From positions 1 to 64,000 of the forward strand of contig NZ_JASJNC010000001.1 of the NCBI RefSeq assembly GCF_030065545.1: DNA of 64,000 nucleotides. Direction: 5' to 3'. Source of the DNA: Marinicella marina. GTDB lineage: Bacteria; Pseudomonadota; Gammaproteobacteria; Xanthomonadales; Marinicellaceae. The notes beneath the pieces were generated by a model. It searched no databases, was not told the DNA's origin, and saw nothing but the letters and a program-made list of their open reading frames with translations. Both the position numbers and the translations under genes were made by a program. This document shows positions 49,001 to 56,473 of the stretch, piece by piece (position 1 is the stretch's first letter; each line of letters starts with the position of its first letter).

Positions 49001-50013
49001 ATTCACACCAAGCAATCGAAGGCATCGGTATTGGTTTATCGGTGGTTGAGGAAGTGGTTAAAGTCAACAATGGCGAAATCCAAGTCAGCAGTGAGCTCGG
49101 GGTGGGTAGTGAATTTATCGTACGCATACCACTGGCTGAAGCTGTGGCTGAGATCGAATCATCACACATCAGCACTTTAATCGAACAATTACAAAATGAA
49201 TCAATAGAAGCCAAAGATGAATCGACAGTGGCAGTTAATAACGTGGAAAACAGAGACCTAAACACCGTATTAGTGATTGAAGACAATCACGACATGCGCG
49301 AACACATCGTCTCTATTGTTAGCCCATTTTACAACTGTATTACAGCTGAAAACGGTGTGAAGGGTGTTGCGACAGCAATTGAACAAGTCCCTGACATCAT
49401 CATCAGTGATGTGATGATGCCTGAAATGGATGGCTTCAAAGTGGCCAGGGTCATTCGTGCTGATCAGCGGACTTCCCACATACCACTGATGTTATTGACC
49501 GCTTTGAATGACAAAGTCAGTCGCATCAAAGGTTGGCGTGAAAATGTTGATGCTTATATGGCTAAACCATTTGATCGTGATGAATTATTGGTGCAGCTGG
49601 AGAACATGCTGACCATCAGGGATATTTTAAAAACCAAAGCAGGACAAGAAGTTAAGTCCGGTAAGTCAACATCCAAGGTATTGCCTAAAAAAGACCAAGA
49701 ATTTGTCGACCAACTGATTCAGGTGATTGAAGAAAACTACATGGATCCCATTCTGAACCGTGCCAAGATTGCCAGTAAAATGGCTGTTTCAGACCGCCAA
49801 CTTCAAAGGAAAATCAAAGCCTTAATCGACCAAAATCCGATGGACATGCTGCGAGAGTATCGCTTGAACAAATCAAAAGAATTACTCAAAGATGGCTACC
49901 AAGTTGGCATTGTTGCTGATAATTGTGGATTCAACTCTGTGTCTTATTTTTCACAGTGTTTCAAGGCACAATTCGGTATGACCGCAAAAACCTACCAACA
50001 AACTGCCAAATAA
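46036..50013 (+). CDS. Hybrid two-component system regulator (beta-propeller sensor, kinase, receiver, AraC output)
   Basis: The 1325-aa protein has a signal peptide, then a periplasmic two-component-type propeller (Reg_prop repeats such as GFIWLATSSNLYRYDG and IWISTFTGLLAKF). A Y_Y_Y domain (YSYQLQGFDPDWNTVG) and a TM helix at about 756-776 follow. Cytoplasmic part: HisKA with phospho-acceptor His in FSNVSHEFRTPLTLI (about 825), HATPase with NLVSNAIKYT and SDNGAGL, receiver with Asp in ISDVMMPEMDGF (about 1126), and a C-terminal AraC helix-turn-helix (RQLQRKIKALIDQNPM, FNSVSYFSQCFKAQFG). It should sense an extracellular ligand and regulate genes directly; the neighbouring secreted-protein genes are obvious candidates (inference). 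Confidence 0.92.
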   Translation: MSMRYLTCFLICISFNSLSLTYNFQHLNDFQDLNDSRVIDFEEDKHGFIWLATSSNLYRYDGYEYLNLNQILHTDQKKIEGITDIGLSSDNRIWILTKEKGVFVYDYSTIQKLQLNRNGLIEDLTPSHMTFHNDKAWMADSDVLFSLDETGLNRFSLPENTQKKYHSIKTIASVRDSLALVTLNDVFIFDTVNSKFKNISFDAATKPLIWNAHIDDFDNMWVATDSGVFLMEYGQKQLSPFQPGLIPSIIVSIESDQSDIWFASATTGLFQYRKKTGQIYQHQKSLDQNSIPENELTSLFKDEIGQIWISTFTGLLAKFNPTFPKLKQNLNCDTTAAIYEVIEFENKLFIAAEDGIAIASTDLNTCHFIPTKPTAFDDEGFVPTSFFVDSQENFWIGSEVGLHQLDYDGKTIKSNIKAKELSGVSTILGQVDEEHLLIASGFELYLFEILTKNFIELKIISTKENNLNKIKHNGSIKFKDHFFLASNHGILIFNTKSKKLVLADLINSQLPTQQTTAISYNNDSIYIGTMNYGLFEHDTINQITKQLIPESILPSEINNVVADNNGNVWLSSNIGLIKYNHISQAASLFNANNGVPKFKAVSKSSFIDSKQNIYIGTRDGLLKFSSNLSENSNNILKPVLTHLKRFNEQVKIGQSYDGFEINKDINLLEKLELSHLDYVTSFNFSATSNTDPENTTYSYQLQGFDPDWNTVGSDNRFATYTNLPSGDYELKIRAAHLDGGFSQKIKTLSIQVLPPPWLTWWAISAYVLLALFSIYWYVQRKIKTNKAIAEQLRLEVAEKTKELNIQKQTVESLLVKKNELFSNVSHEFRTPLTLILGPIKELINKQVDQEDTRSLKMINRSANRLLSLVEQLLQIARVSDTEQVNTTPQNTQNQVASLVESFQYLADSKHIKLDLKHNDQATIDVTDQFIDAVLGNLVSNAIKYTQSGGHVEVTSKTTDDSLVLSVSDNGAGLTAEQQKDIFKRFRRLDSHQAIEGIGIGLSVVEEVVKVNNGEIQVSSELGVGSEFIVRIPLAEAVAEIESSHISTLIEQLQNESIEAKDESTVAVNNVENRDLNTVLVIEDNHDMREHIVSIVSPFYNCITAENGVKGVATAIEQVPDIIISDVMMPEMDGFKVARVIRADQRTSHIPLMLLTALNDKVSRIKGWRENVDAYMAKPFDRDELLVQLENMLTIRDILKTKAGQEVKSGKSTSKVLPKKDQEFVDQLIQVIEENYMDPILNRAKIASKMAVSDRQLQRKIKALIDQNPMDMLREYRLNKSKELLKDGYQVGIVADNCGFNSVSYFSQCFKAQFGMTAKTYQQTAK

Positions 50014-50014
50014 A

Positions 50015-50041
50015 AAAAGCAGCCATAAAAAGGCTGCTTTT
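50015..50041. terminator. Terminator of the hybrid regulator gene (both strands)
   Basis: AAAAGCAGCC / GGCTGCTTTT forms a 10-bp stem with a 7-nt loop, with A-run before and T-run after, in the gap shared with the convergent small-peptide genes. Confidence 0.88.
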
Positions 50042-50072
50042 AAAAGACAGGTGAAACTGGAATAATTAAGGT

Positions 50073-50378
50073 TTACTGTATTTCACAATAATATACTTCA
50101 CTTCCTACTGCACCAGATCGGTGACAACCAGCTGGTATACCAGGCCCACCCATTTCCCACATTCTAGTTAACATATTACAAAGTCTAGCTGAACCAAAAC
50201 AGCTTGGTGCAGGGTAGTTAACCTCAATGGGTGGTAGTTCAATGTCGACCAGTAATTCTGACCAGTTTATACTAACTACTTTCTGTTCAAACTCAAAACT
50301 CATAGCCTCTCCGTCTAAATCAGTCGCCAAGGCGTTTAAAGATATTGTCGCCATCAATAAAATCATAATTTTTTTCAT
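50073..50378 (-). CDS. Secreted four-cysteine protein, paralogue of the next gene
   Basis: The 101-aa product has a signal peptide (MILLMATISLNALA) and a mature part with Cys60, Cys67, Cys85 and Cys98 (spacing C-x6-C-x17-C-x12-C). It ends GIPAGCHRSGAVGSEVYYCE then I-Q. The second half matches the 102-aa product encoded just upstream in the operon. Function unknown; two disulfides are likely. It is the second gene of a two-gene unit (gap 34 nt). Confidence 0.75.
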   Translation of the reverse strand: MKKIMILLMATISLNALATDLDGEAMSFEFEQKVVSINWSELLVDIELPPIEVNYPAPSCFGSARLCNMLTRMWEMGGPGIPAGCHRSGAVGSEVYYCEIQ

Positions 50379-50412
50379 ATCATTTTCCTTTTGTTTATTT
50401 TCAATAAATCGT

Positions 50413-50721
50413 TTACTTAATCTCGCAATAAACTACTTCACTACCAACGGCACCAGATCTATGACAACCTGCAGGAATATCTGTACGGCCCATCTCCCAA
50501 AGTGTCAAAACAAGATTACACAAAGGCAGATTTCCCAGACACCTTGGGGGATCAATCGGTGGATCCATTGGGTTTGGGAAAGCCAGTAATTGATTCATGT
50601 CTATGGCGTATTCGACCTGTCCAATCTCAAATTCAAATAGGTTGGCATTTTTTTCACCTTGTTCTTGAGCCATTAAGCCCAAAGACACTAGCAACATCAT
50701 AACAGTCATAATTTTTTTCAT
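50413..50721 (-). CDS. Secreted four-cysteine protein, first of a tandem pair
   Basis: The 102-aa product has a signal peptide (MTVMMLLVSLGLMAQ), and cysteines 61, 68, 86 and 99 with exactly the same spacing as its neighbour. Shared pieces include LCN, LWEMG/MWEMG, IPAGCHRSGAVGSEV, YCEI. The region between signal and first Cys is variable, as in diversifying secreted proteins. It is preceded by the ATTTTGATAACTA element 83 nt before the start. Confidence 0.75.
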   Translation of the reverse strand: MKKIMTVMMLLVSLGLMAQEQGEKNANLFEFEIGQVEYAIDMNQLLAFPNPMDPPIDPPRCLGNLPLCNLVLTLWEMGRTDIPAGCHRSGAVGSEVVYCEIK

Positions 50722-50803
50722 ATTTCGATCTCCATTAGAGGTTAATTAATAATAATTTCATGTGATTGAAATCAGTGCCTAGTTTATAAAGGTTGGTTGA
50801 AAT

Positions 50804-50822
50804 TAGTTATCAAAATTAGGAC
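50804..50822 (-). promoter_or_regulatory. Shared upstream element 1 (GTCCTAATTTTGATAACTA)
   Basis: On the minus strand, 83 nt before the start of the four-Cys gene pair. The central 15 bases (TAATTTTGATAACTA) are identical to those at 50903-50917 before the divergent gene. Likely binding site of a common regulator. Confidence 0.65.
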
Positions 50823-50902
50823 AAAAAAATCAAGTTTTTAGCCGCTACCATCTGATGAGTTTTTGTAATCAAATACTGGGATGAAAGTTAAAAAAAATGA
50901 CT

Positions 50903-50917
50903 TAATTTTGATAACTA
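50903..50917 (+). promoter_or_regulatory. Shared upstream element 2 (TAATTTTGATAACTA)
   Basis: Located 76 nt before ATG 50993. The same 15-mer lies on the opposite strand 83 nt before the divergent four-Cys genes. Both face outward from a 271-bp gap. Confidence 0.65.
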
Positions 50918-50992
50918 GTTTTTTGATAGATCAAGACAATGTTCAACATGAGTTTTTACTCATTTTTATCAATAATTAATTTTGGAGAAATC

Positions 50993-51862
50993 ATGAAGAA
51001 CATATATTTTTTATTATTAACGACCATCCTGACCGGATTTTCACTTCCTAGTTCAGCAGTCGAAAAAGATTACGGCTTTTGCTACAGTTGTACGGAATCA
51101 GACAAGCAACGTGTTGCTAGATCAAAAATAGGGTATCACAACAATAAACATGTCACTGTTGTGAACAGATACACCAGACAAGCCACAACATACAATGTTT
51201 ACAAAATAGTTGAGCCTGGCTTATTTCAAGTCTTGACATCAAGAATGAATACAAGCCAACAAGCTCAAAATTTTGTTAATGATGCATTTGAAATTATCGA
51301 TGCCATTAATTCAACTCAAGAAGGAATCCCTGTTAACCTACTTCCTGGTTCTGGATCAGCAGGCTTTCCTAATACTGTTCATGATTTGGTTGGAAACTTT
51401 AACGGACAGCAAAGGGTTTTAAGGGCTTTGCAAGATTACGTCACTTCTCAATCAGGAGTACGATTCACCACTTGGACGAATAAAGTGGCAAAATTTTTGG
51501 ATGAAAGTGGCAATCTAGATAGCAAAGAGTGGACTGTTTTTTTCAATGACAGCAGCAGTGTAACTTTTGATTTTAGCGGCACAACTCAAGATGGGACAAC
51601 AGGGTCATTCAAGATTAAAGTTAAACAGTCACCAAACTCAATGGTTGACTCAGATGGCAACACACTTCCTGATATTGGCTTGAGCGGTTTTCCAGGAAAC
51701 ACCTTTACTGTAACTGGTGGCGGTGGCGGTGGTAATATCGTTTCATGGTTGAGCATGATAAGCCGATTGAGGATTCAGGCCGATTTAGAAAATGACAGTG
51801 GAAATTTCACCCTTCACTGTTACTGGACTTCAAACAACACAGTCCAATGTGACCCACTGTAA
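50993..51862 (+). CDS. Secreted protein with CxxC and C-terminal Cys pair, unknown
   Basis: Read from ATG 50993 (RBS GGAG), 289 aa; the frame further upstream to 50939 runs through the promoter. It has a signal peptide (FLLLTTILTGFSLPSSA). The mature N-terminus has CYSC (Cys30, Cys33), and the end has two Cys (276 and 286, in LHCYWTSNNTVQCDPL). Between are beta-rich stretches (SVTFDFSGTTQDGTTGSFKI) and a glycine-rich linker VTGGGGGGN. No known family. It is part of the regulator's neighbourhood. Confidence 0.65.
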   Translation: MKNIYFLLLTTILTGFSLPSSAVEKDYGFCYSCTESDKQRVARSKIGYHNNKHVTVVNRYTRQATTYNVYKIVEPGLFQVLTSRMNTSQQAQNFVNDAFEIIDAINSTQEGIPVNLLPGSGSAGFPNTVHDLVGNFNGQQRVLRALQDYVTSQSGVRFTTWTNKVAKFLDESGNLDSKEWTVFFNDSSSVTFDFSGTTQDGTTGSFKIKVKQSPNSMVDSDGNTLPDIGLSGFPGNTFTVTGGGGGGNIVSWLSMISRLRIQADLENDSGNFTLHCYWTSNNTVQCDPL

Positions 51863-51893
51863 TATAATCTGACATATACATTAATTGTCAAGG

Positions 51894-51924
51894 CCATCAA
51901 CCCATCAGGGTTGGTGGTTTTTTT
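51894..51924 (+). terminator. Terminator after the CxxC secreted-protein gene
   Basis: CCATCAACCC / GGGTTGGTGG (one G-T pair) closes a 4-nt loop and is followed by a run of seven T. Confidence 0.9.
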
Positions 51925-52206
51925 ATTCAGGCTCTGAAGTTACTTTCCAATAAAATGAACTGATCAAGCATTTCTGTTCTCGTCAATTATTCAACCAAAC
52001 CTTTTCACAAATTGATTGAAAGCCCATGTATCTATAACTGATACATTTCACCTTTAAAAAATTTAAACACTTTCCCTCCCTGCAAGAGGGCTTCAAGACA
52101 GTATGCCTGTTTGATCAATCAAACACCTTGTCTTTATCAGCTTGTATCAATGGTGAAAGCATTCTCAAACTTAAAATATCTAGAATTGTCATTTTTTATA
52201 TTTATG
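51925..52206. other. AT-rich intergenic stretch
   Basis: No coding region is convincing here. It lies between the terminator and the shared upstream element of the next gene. Nothing else of note was seen; it may hold the promoter region of the following operon. Confidence 0.5.
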
Positions 52207-52225
52207 GTCCCTATTTTGATAACTA
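52207..52225 (+). promoter_or_regulatory. Shared upstream element 3 (GTCCCTATTTTGATAACTA)
   Basis: Located 77 nt before ATG 52302. The core ATTTTGATAACTA (13 of 13) matches the two others; with the preceding GTCC it matches element 1 at 17 of 19 positions. Confidence 0.65.
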
Positions 52226-52301
52226 AAAAAATTGAGTATCCCGATAATAGGCGACGTGTATTAATCACATTTTATTAAATCATTCAATTATGGAGAACAA
52301 C

Positions 52302-52874
52302 ATGAAAACTTTATATATGGCATTTATGATGATGCTGCCCTTAACCACTCTGGCTGAAGCGAAGCCTGATTTTAATCATCAAATGACGGATACTGGTTTT
52401 GATATTCAGTGGCAACAAACTGGTGACACGCTTTATTTTTCACAAAGCTACAAAGATCAATTCTCAGGTCAACAAATGGTCATCACAAAACGCATCGATA
52501 CAGTTACGAAAAATCAGAACAATCAAATGGAAGTGTCCATCTTTTCAGACAATGGTTTCATGGTTTTTAAGCCCACTCAACTTGTAGATGAAATGCTGAA
52601 TGACAAGTCAACAGGTGAAAAATCTGAAGAATTACAATTATTCCTGTCTGTGGTTCACAGCCAAATGGTTGCAGATGTCAATCGTCAGCTTACTGAAGAA
52701 GTTTCAGTCAGTTTAAAAAGGGGCGCATGTTCTGCAGCAACTTCTTATGTCGCTTTTACTTGGAATCAATTCATGCAAGCAGTTATTGCCGGGAACAATG
52801 GTGCAGCTAATTATTGGATGTTTGAAAACCAATGGGCTATTTCAGAAATGCGAATCTTTTGCGAAATACGTTAA
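52302..52874 (+). CDS. Secreted protein, C-x43-C family, first of tandem pair
   Basis: Read from ATG 52302 with RBS GGAG, 190 aa. It has a signal peptide (LYMAFMMMLPLTTLAEA) and a middle domain of beta strands, then LKRGACSAATSYVAF (LKRG at 138-141, Cys143) and an ending FCEIR with Cys187. The two Cys are 43 residues apart, as in the next gene. Alanine/glycine-rich helices lie between. Function unknown; the sequence after LKRG may be a released peptide (inference). Confidence 0.75.
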   Translation: MKTLYMAFMMMLPLTTLAEAKPDFNHQMTDTGFDIQWQQTGDTLYFSQSYKDQFSGQQMVITKRIDTVTKNQNNQMEVSIFSDNGFMVFKPTQLVDEMLNDKSTGEKSEELQLFLSVVHSQMVADVNRQLTEEVSVSLKRGACSAATSYVAFTWNQFMQAVIAGNNGAANYWMFENQWAISEMRIFCEIR

Positions 52875-52904
52875 TACTACTTAATAAATAAAAAGGAAAA
52901 TAAA

Positions 52905-53495
52905 ATGAATATATTCAAAACACTAATCACCATCACTCTATTTGGAGTGATGTTCCAAGTGGCTGCCAAAAAGCCTACTGAACTGAATCAAGTCGCTGAA
53001 AACCGTTATGAACAAAAACAATTAAACCTGAAGGACTCGACAGTTGTAAACCACAGTTTTGTCGATGCTGAATCAGGTGAATTCTTGAACATAAGCAGTC
53101 GTACCAGCTTTGCAAGTCAAAAGAAAGGCGAAAATAACACTGAATTTCATATCAGCAGTAATCGCGGATCATTGATTATCAACCAACAAGGCATAACCAT
53201 TCAGATGGACGGTCACATTGAATTGATTCAACACCATGAGAAATCACTTAAAAAGATAACTTCCCAGGCTGTATTGAATCATGATCTGTTATTGCAAATG
53301 CAAGAGGAAATCGAACAGCAGGCACTTGGATTGAAACGAGGATCTTCGTGCGATGCTGCAACAACCGGCGCTGCACATGCCGTCGGCATGTATGCACGCG
53401 CATTATTCTCCGGTGATTGGGACGGTGCAAACTTTTGGTACAGTGTTTATCAAGGGCATGTTTACAACATGCGTACTTTCTGTGAAATTCAATAA
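52905..53495 (+). CDS. Secreted protein, C-x43-C family, second of tandem pair
   Basis: The 196-aa protein has a signal peptide (TLITITLFGVMFQVAA), a beta-rich middle and LKRGSSCDAATTGAAH (LKRG 143-146, Cys149), ending FCEIQ with Cys193. C-x43-C spacing is identical to the upstream paralogue. Segments shared are LKRG, GA-NFW/NYW, E/NMR and FCEI. It lies 30 nt after the first gene with RBS AAAGGAAAAT, so both are one operon, closed by a hairpin at 53512. Confidence 0.75.
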   Translation: MNIFKTLITITLFGVMFQVAAKKPTELNQVAENRYEQKQLNLKDSTVVNHSFVDAESGEFLNISSRTSFASQKKGENNTEFHISSNRGSLIINQQGITIQMDGHIELIQHHEKSLKKITSQAVLNHDLLLQMQEEIEQQALGLKRGSSCDAATTGAAHAVGMYARALFSGDWDGANFWYSVYQGHVYNMRTFCEIQ

Positions 53496-53511
53496 GAAAA
53501 TGATATTGTTA

Positions 53512-53541
53512 TCACAAGCCACTCTATACGGTGGCTTGTGA
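53512..53541 (+). terminator. Hairpin ending the C-x43-C operon
   Basis: TCACAAGCCAC / GTGGCTTGTGA forms an 11-bp stem with an 8-nt loop. It lacks a T-run, so it may act as an mRNA-stabilising end or weak terminator. Confidence 0.6.
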
Positions 53542-53945
53542 AATTAAGACCAAACAAATCTGAATCCGAAACTTGAAATTTAGCCACCTGAGAATCAATC
53601 AGTTGTGGATACCCCCATAAGTCGATTCATACAGTATCTGAGGACAAAATATAATAGCTGGTTCACCTGAATGGGCTAATATGATAGGAATACATTGCAA
53701 TTATAAGAATGTAAAGATCTCATGGTTTGTTTGTTTTGTGGTATTATTGTTTTATTGACAATGTATTTGTCCAAAAGATATAAATATAAAACCCAATCAT
53801 TCGAATCTTATTTTCACTGAAATCAATATTCCTTAATACAATAATGAAGGTTCTTGATTAACAATTATTATTTTTTACATACTTAAGCTTACTTTTTATA
53901 TTTTTCTCGAACAAATAACCAACTAAGCTTAAAGTGAATTCTTGT
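53542..53945. other. AT-rich intergenic region
   Basis: The region is about 400 bp between the secreted-protein operon and rmuC. No open frame of believable quality or RNA gene was recognised. It is clearly more AT-rich than the flanking rmuC gene. Confidence 0.5.
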
Positions 53946-55373
53946 TCATTCTTTATCAAGTAACTTGCTATTTCTGGCACCCAATTGCTTCAATTTGTCG
54001 GCTTGAGAAATCAGATTGCCGCGACCACTCTTAAGTTTGTTTTCAGCTGCATACCAGGCTTCATCGGCTTGTTTCAGGCGGAATTTGATGTCATTGAGGT
54101 TCTCGACAAAACCAACCAGTTTGTCGTACATTTTACCGGCGCGATCAGCGATGAGCTGGGCGTTTTTGTTTTGGTTTTCGTTTTGCCACAATACCATCAC
54201 AGTGCGTAAGGTGGCCAATAAATTACTGGCTGATACCACCAACACATTTTTCTTATAGGCGTCTTCCAGTAAGTTTGGTTGGGCGTTTATGGCGTCCAGA
54301 TAGGCCGACTCAATCGGTACAAACATCAACACAAAATCCAATGAATCCAGCTGTTCAATGTCGTGGTAGGATTTTTTGGTCAAGCCATCGATGTGGCTTT
54401 TCATGCTTTGCACATGTTGTTTCAGTTGTTTTTGGCGTTCGGTATCGGTCTCTGCGTTGACGTATTGTTCAAAAGCGGTGAGTGACACTTTGGCATCCAC
54501 AATCATGGTTTTATTTTGTGGTAAGTGAATCAATACATCAGGGCGCAGACGTTTGTTGTCATCGGTTGAAAATGACACTTCGGTTTCGTATTCACGGCCT
54601 TTTTCTAGCCCGGCCACATCCAACAATCGATGGAGCACCATTTCACCCCAATTTCCTTGGGTTTTACTCTCTGAAGTCAACGCTTTGGTCAGATCCTCGG
54701 CTTTCTTATTCAGCTCCTGATTGAGTTGATAAACTCGCTCGATTTCAGATTTCATTGACTTTTGTTGCGCCAAGCCTTCAGTCGCATTGCGGTTGATCAG
54801 GGTTTGAAACTCTTGCAGCTGCTTCTGTAAGGGCGTGACCACTTGATTCATTTGTTCTTTGTTGCGGTCTGTGAATTTGGCGGTTTTTTCTTCTAGAATT
54901 TTCTGTCCTAATGTACTGAAGTGATCGGACATGGTGGCTTGAGAATTTTTGATGAACTCGGTTTGTTCCAAAAACCGCTGTTGTTGGTGCTCCACTTCAG
55001 ACTTTAACTCAGTCAGCTGTTTTTCTGCTTGGATCAGGGCTTGTTGACGCTCATCGGCGAGTATGGCTTTTTCTTGGCTGTATTTATGTTGTTCGGCCAA
55101 CTTAACCGTCAATTTATTTAAGCGCATCAACTCGCGATCTTGCTGCTCATTTTCTTGTTCTGTCTTTTCCAGTTCGTGCTGGATTTGTGTCAGTTGTTGG
55201 TTCAGCATTTGTTCCACAGCTTGGCGCTTTTCTGCGGCCAAATCTGCAATCTGTTGGTGGGCTTTGCGCCACAACAACCAAGCCATGAGGGCGGTTAAAA
55301 CAACACCCAAAAACAAACTCGCCAGCAGGCTTTCTAGCAAGTAATTTTCTGCAAAACTCAAAAGGTTATTCAT
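53946..55373 (-). CDS. rmuC: RmuC family DNA recombination protein
   Basis: The 475-aa protein has an N-terminal TM (LASLFLGVVLTALMAWLLW), a long coiled coil (about 30-210) and the RmuC domain with LTSESKTQGNWGEMVLHRLLD, NKTMIVDAKVSLTAFEQYV, ALMFVPIESAY-like segment (LDFVLMFVPIESAYLDA). RmuC is thought to limit inversions by acting as a nuclease. Length and order are normal. It diverges from the SRPBCC gene. Confidence 0.92.
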   Translation of the reverse strand: MNNLLSFAENYLLESLLASLFLGVVLTALMAWLLWRKAHQQIADLAAEKRQAVEQMLNQQLTQIQHELEKTEQENEQQDRELMRLNKLTVKLAEQHKYSQEKAILADERQQALIQAEKQLTELKSEVEHQQQRFLEQTEFIKNSQATMSDHFSTLGQKILEEKTAKFTDRNKEQMNQVVTPLQKQLQEFQTLINRNATEGLAQQKSMKSEIERVYQLNQELNKKAEDLTKALTSESKTQGNWGEMVLHRLLDVAGLEKGREYETEVSFSTDDNKRLRPDVLIHLPQNKTMIVDAKVSLTAFEQYVNAETDTERQKQLKQHVQSMKSHIDGLTKKSYHDIEQLDSLDFVLMFVPIESAYLDAINAQPNLLEDAYKKNVLVVSASNLLATLRTVMVLWQNENQNKNAQLIADRAGKMYDKLVGFVENLNDIKFRLKQADEAWYAAENKLKSGRGNLISQADKLKQLGARNSKLLDKE

Positions 55374-55420
55374 GCGTTATATGCTATCATCTAGTGCATT
55401 CAAAACCTAGGGTATTTAGC

Positions 55421-56434
55421 GTGAGAGTTTTCAAATATTTATTTTTCGCCTTGCTGTTTTTGGTTGTTGCTTTTTATGCCTATGGCTTCTTTTTCTTAGA
55501 AGATGAAGTACAAGTTTCACGATCAGTGACCATCGATCGTCCGGCTAAAAAAGTATTCAAAGCAGTTAACTCAATGCATCATTTCAACAAGTGGTCACCA
55601 TGGGCAAAATTAGATCCCGAGGCCAAATACGATTACGAAGGACCTGAGTTCGGCGTTGGTTCTTATATGTCTTGGACTGGTAACGAAGAAGTCGGCAGCG
55701 GCAGACAAACCATCATCGAATCGGTACCCAATGAACGGGTCAAAACTAAACTCTATTTTGATGGTCAAGGCGATGAACCTTCGTACGCCACCTACCTGAT
55801 CAAAGATCTGGGTAATCAGTCGGAAGTGACATGGGTTTTCGATGCCGACTTCAATGGCGACATTCTCGGTCGTTATTTTGGCATGATGATGGATGACATG
55901 TTAGGGCCAGAATACCAAAAAGGCTTGAATAACCTCAAACAATTGGTTGAGTCACAACCGGTGTATGATTTCAGTGGCTTCAGTACAGAAAATGTACAAC
56001 CACAAAGCATTCTGTATGTCAGCACCTCAGCCAATACCAACCAAGATGTGGCGCCTATTATCCAAGCGGCCTATGATGAAATTACCACATTCATGTTTGC
56101 TAATAACATTGAGTTTGCTGGCCAACCGATTGCCATCACACGCAGTTGGGAAAATGATGTGTGGGAGTTTGATGCCGCAATCCCAGTAAACATCAGCAGC
56201 ATCGAGGGTGACACCGGTGATGTTATGTTAGGCCAAACCTATGCAGGCACTGCGGTAAAATACGTACAAATGGGTTCCTATGACCAAGGTGAAGCATCAT
56301 ACGCTTTGATGGATGCTTATTTGGTTGAAAATGAACTACAGATCAATGGTGATCTCTGGGAAGTTTATGTCAATGACCCACAAAATGTCGCTGAGGCAGA
56401 TATCATCACCCATTTTTACCAACCGATTAAATAA
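55421..56434 (+). CDS. Membrane-anchored SRPBCC / GyrI-like protein
   Basis: Read from GTG 55421 (RBS AGGGT), about 337 aa; an earlier GTG at 55394 is also in frame. It has an N-terminal membrane segment (YLFFALLFLVVAFYAYGFF). An SRPBCC (polyketide-cyclase-like) domain (VSRSVTIDRPAKKVFKAVNSM, FNKWSPWAKLDPEAKY, SYMSWTGNEEVGSGRQTI) and a C-terminal GyrI/AraC-effector-like domain (about 200-337) follow. Likely binds a hydrophobic ligand; unknown role. Confidence 0.8.
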   Translation: MRVFKYLFFALLFLVVAFYAYGFFFLEDEVQVSRSVTIDRPAKKVFKAVNSMHHFNKWSPWAKLDPEAKYDYEGPEFGVGSYMSWTGNEEVGSGRQTIIESVPNERVKTKLYFDGQGDEPSYATYLIKDLGNQSEVTWVFDADFNGDILGRYFGMMMDDMLGPEYQKGLNNLKQLVESQPVYDFSGFSTENVQPQSILYVSTSANTNQDVAPIIQAAYDEITTFMFANNIEFAGQPIAITRSWENDVWEFDAAIPVNISSIEGDTGDVMLGQTYAGTAVKYVQMGSYDQGEASYALMDAYLVENELQINGDLWEVYVNDPQNVAEADIITHFYQPIK

Positions 56435-56473
56435 AAAGCCTAAAAACAGCCAGAAACAAAACACCAGACACCT

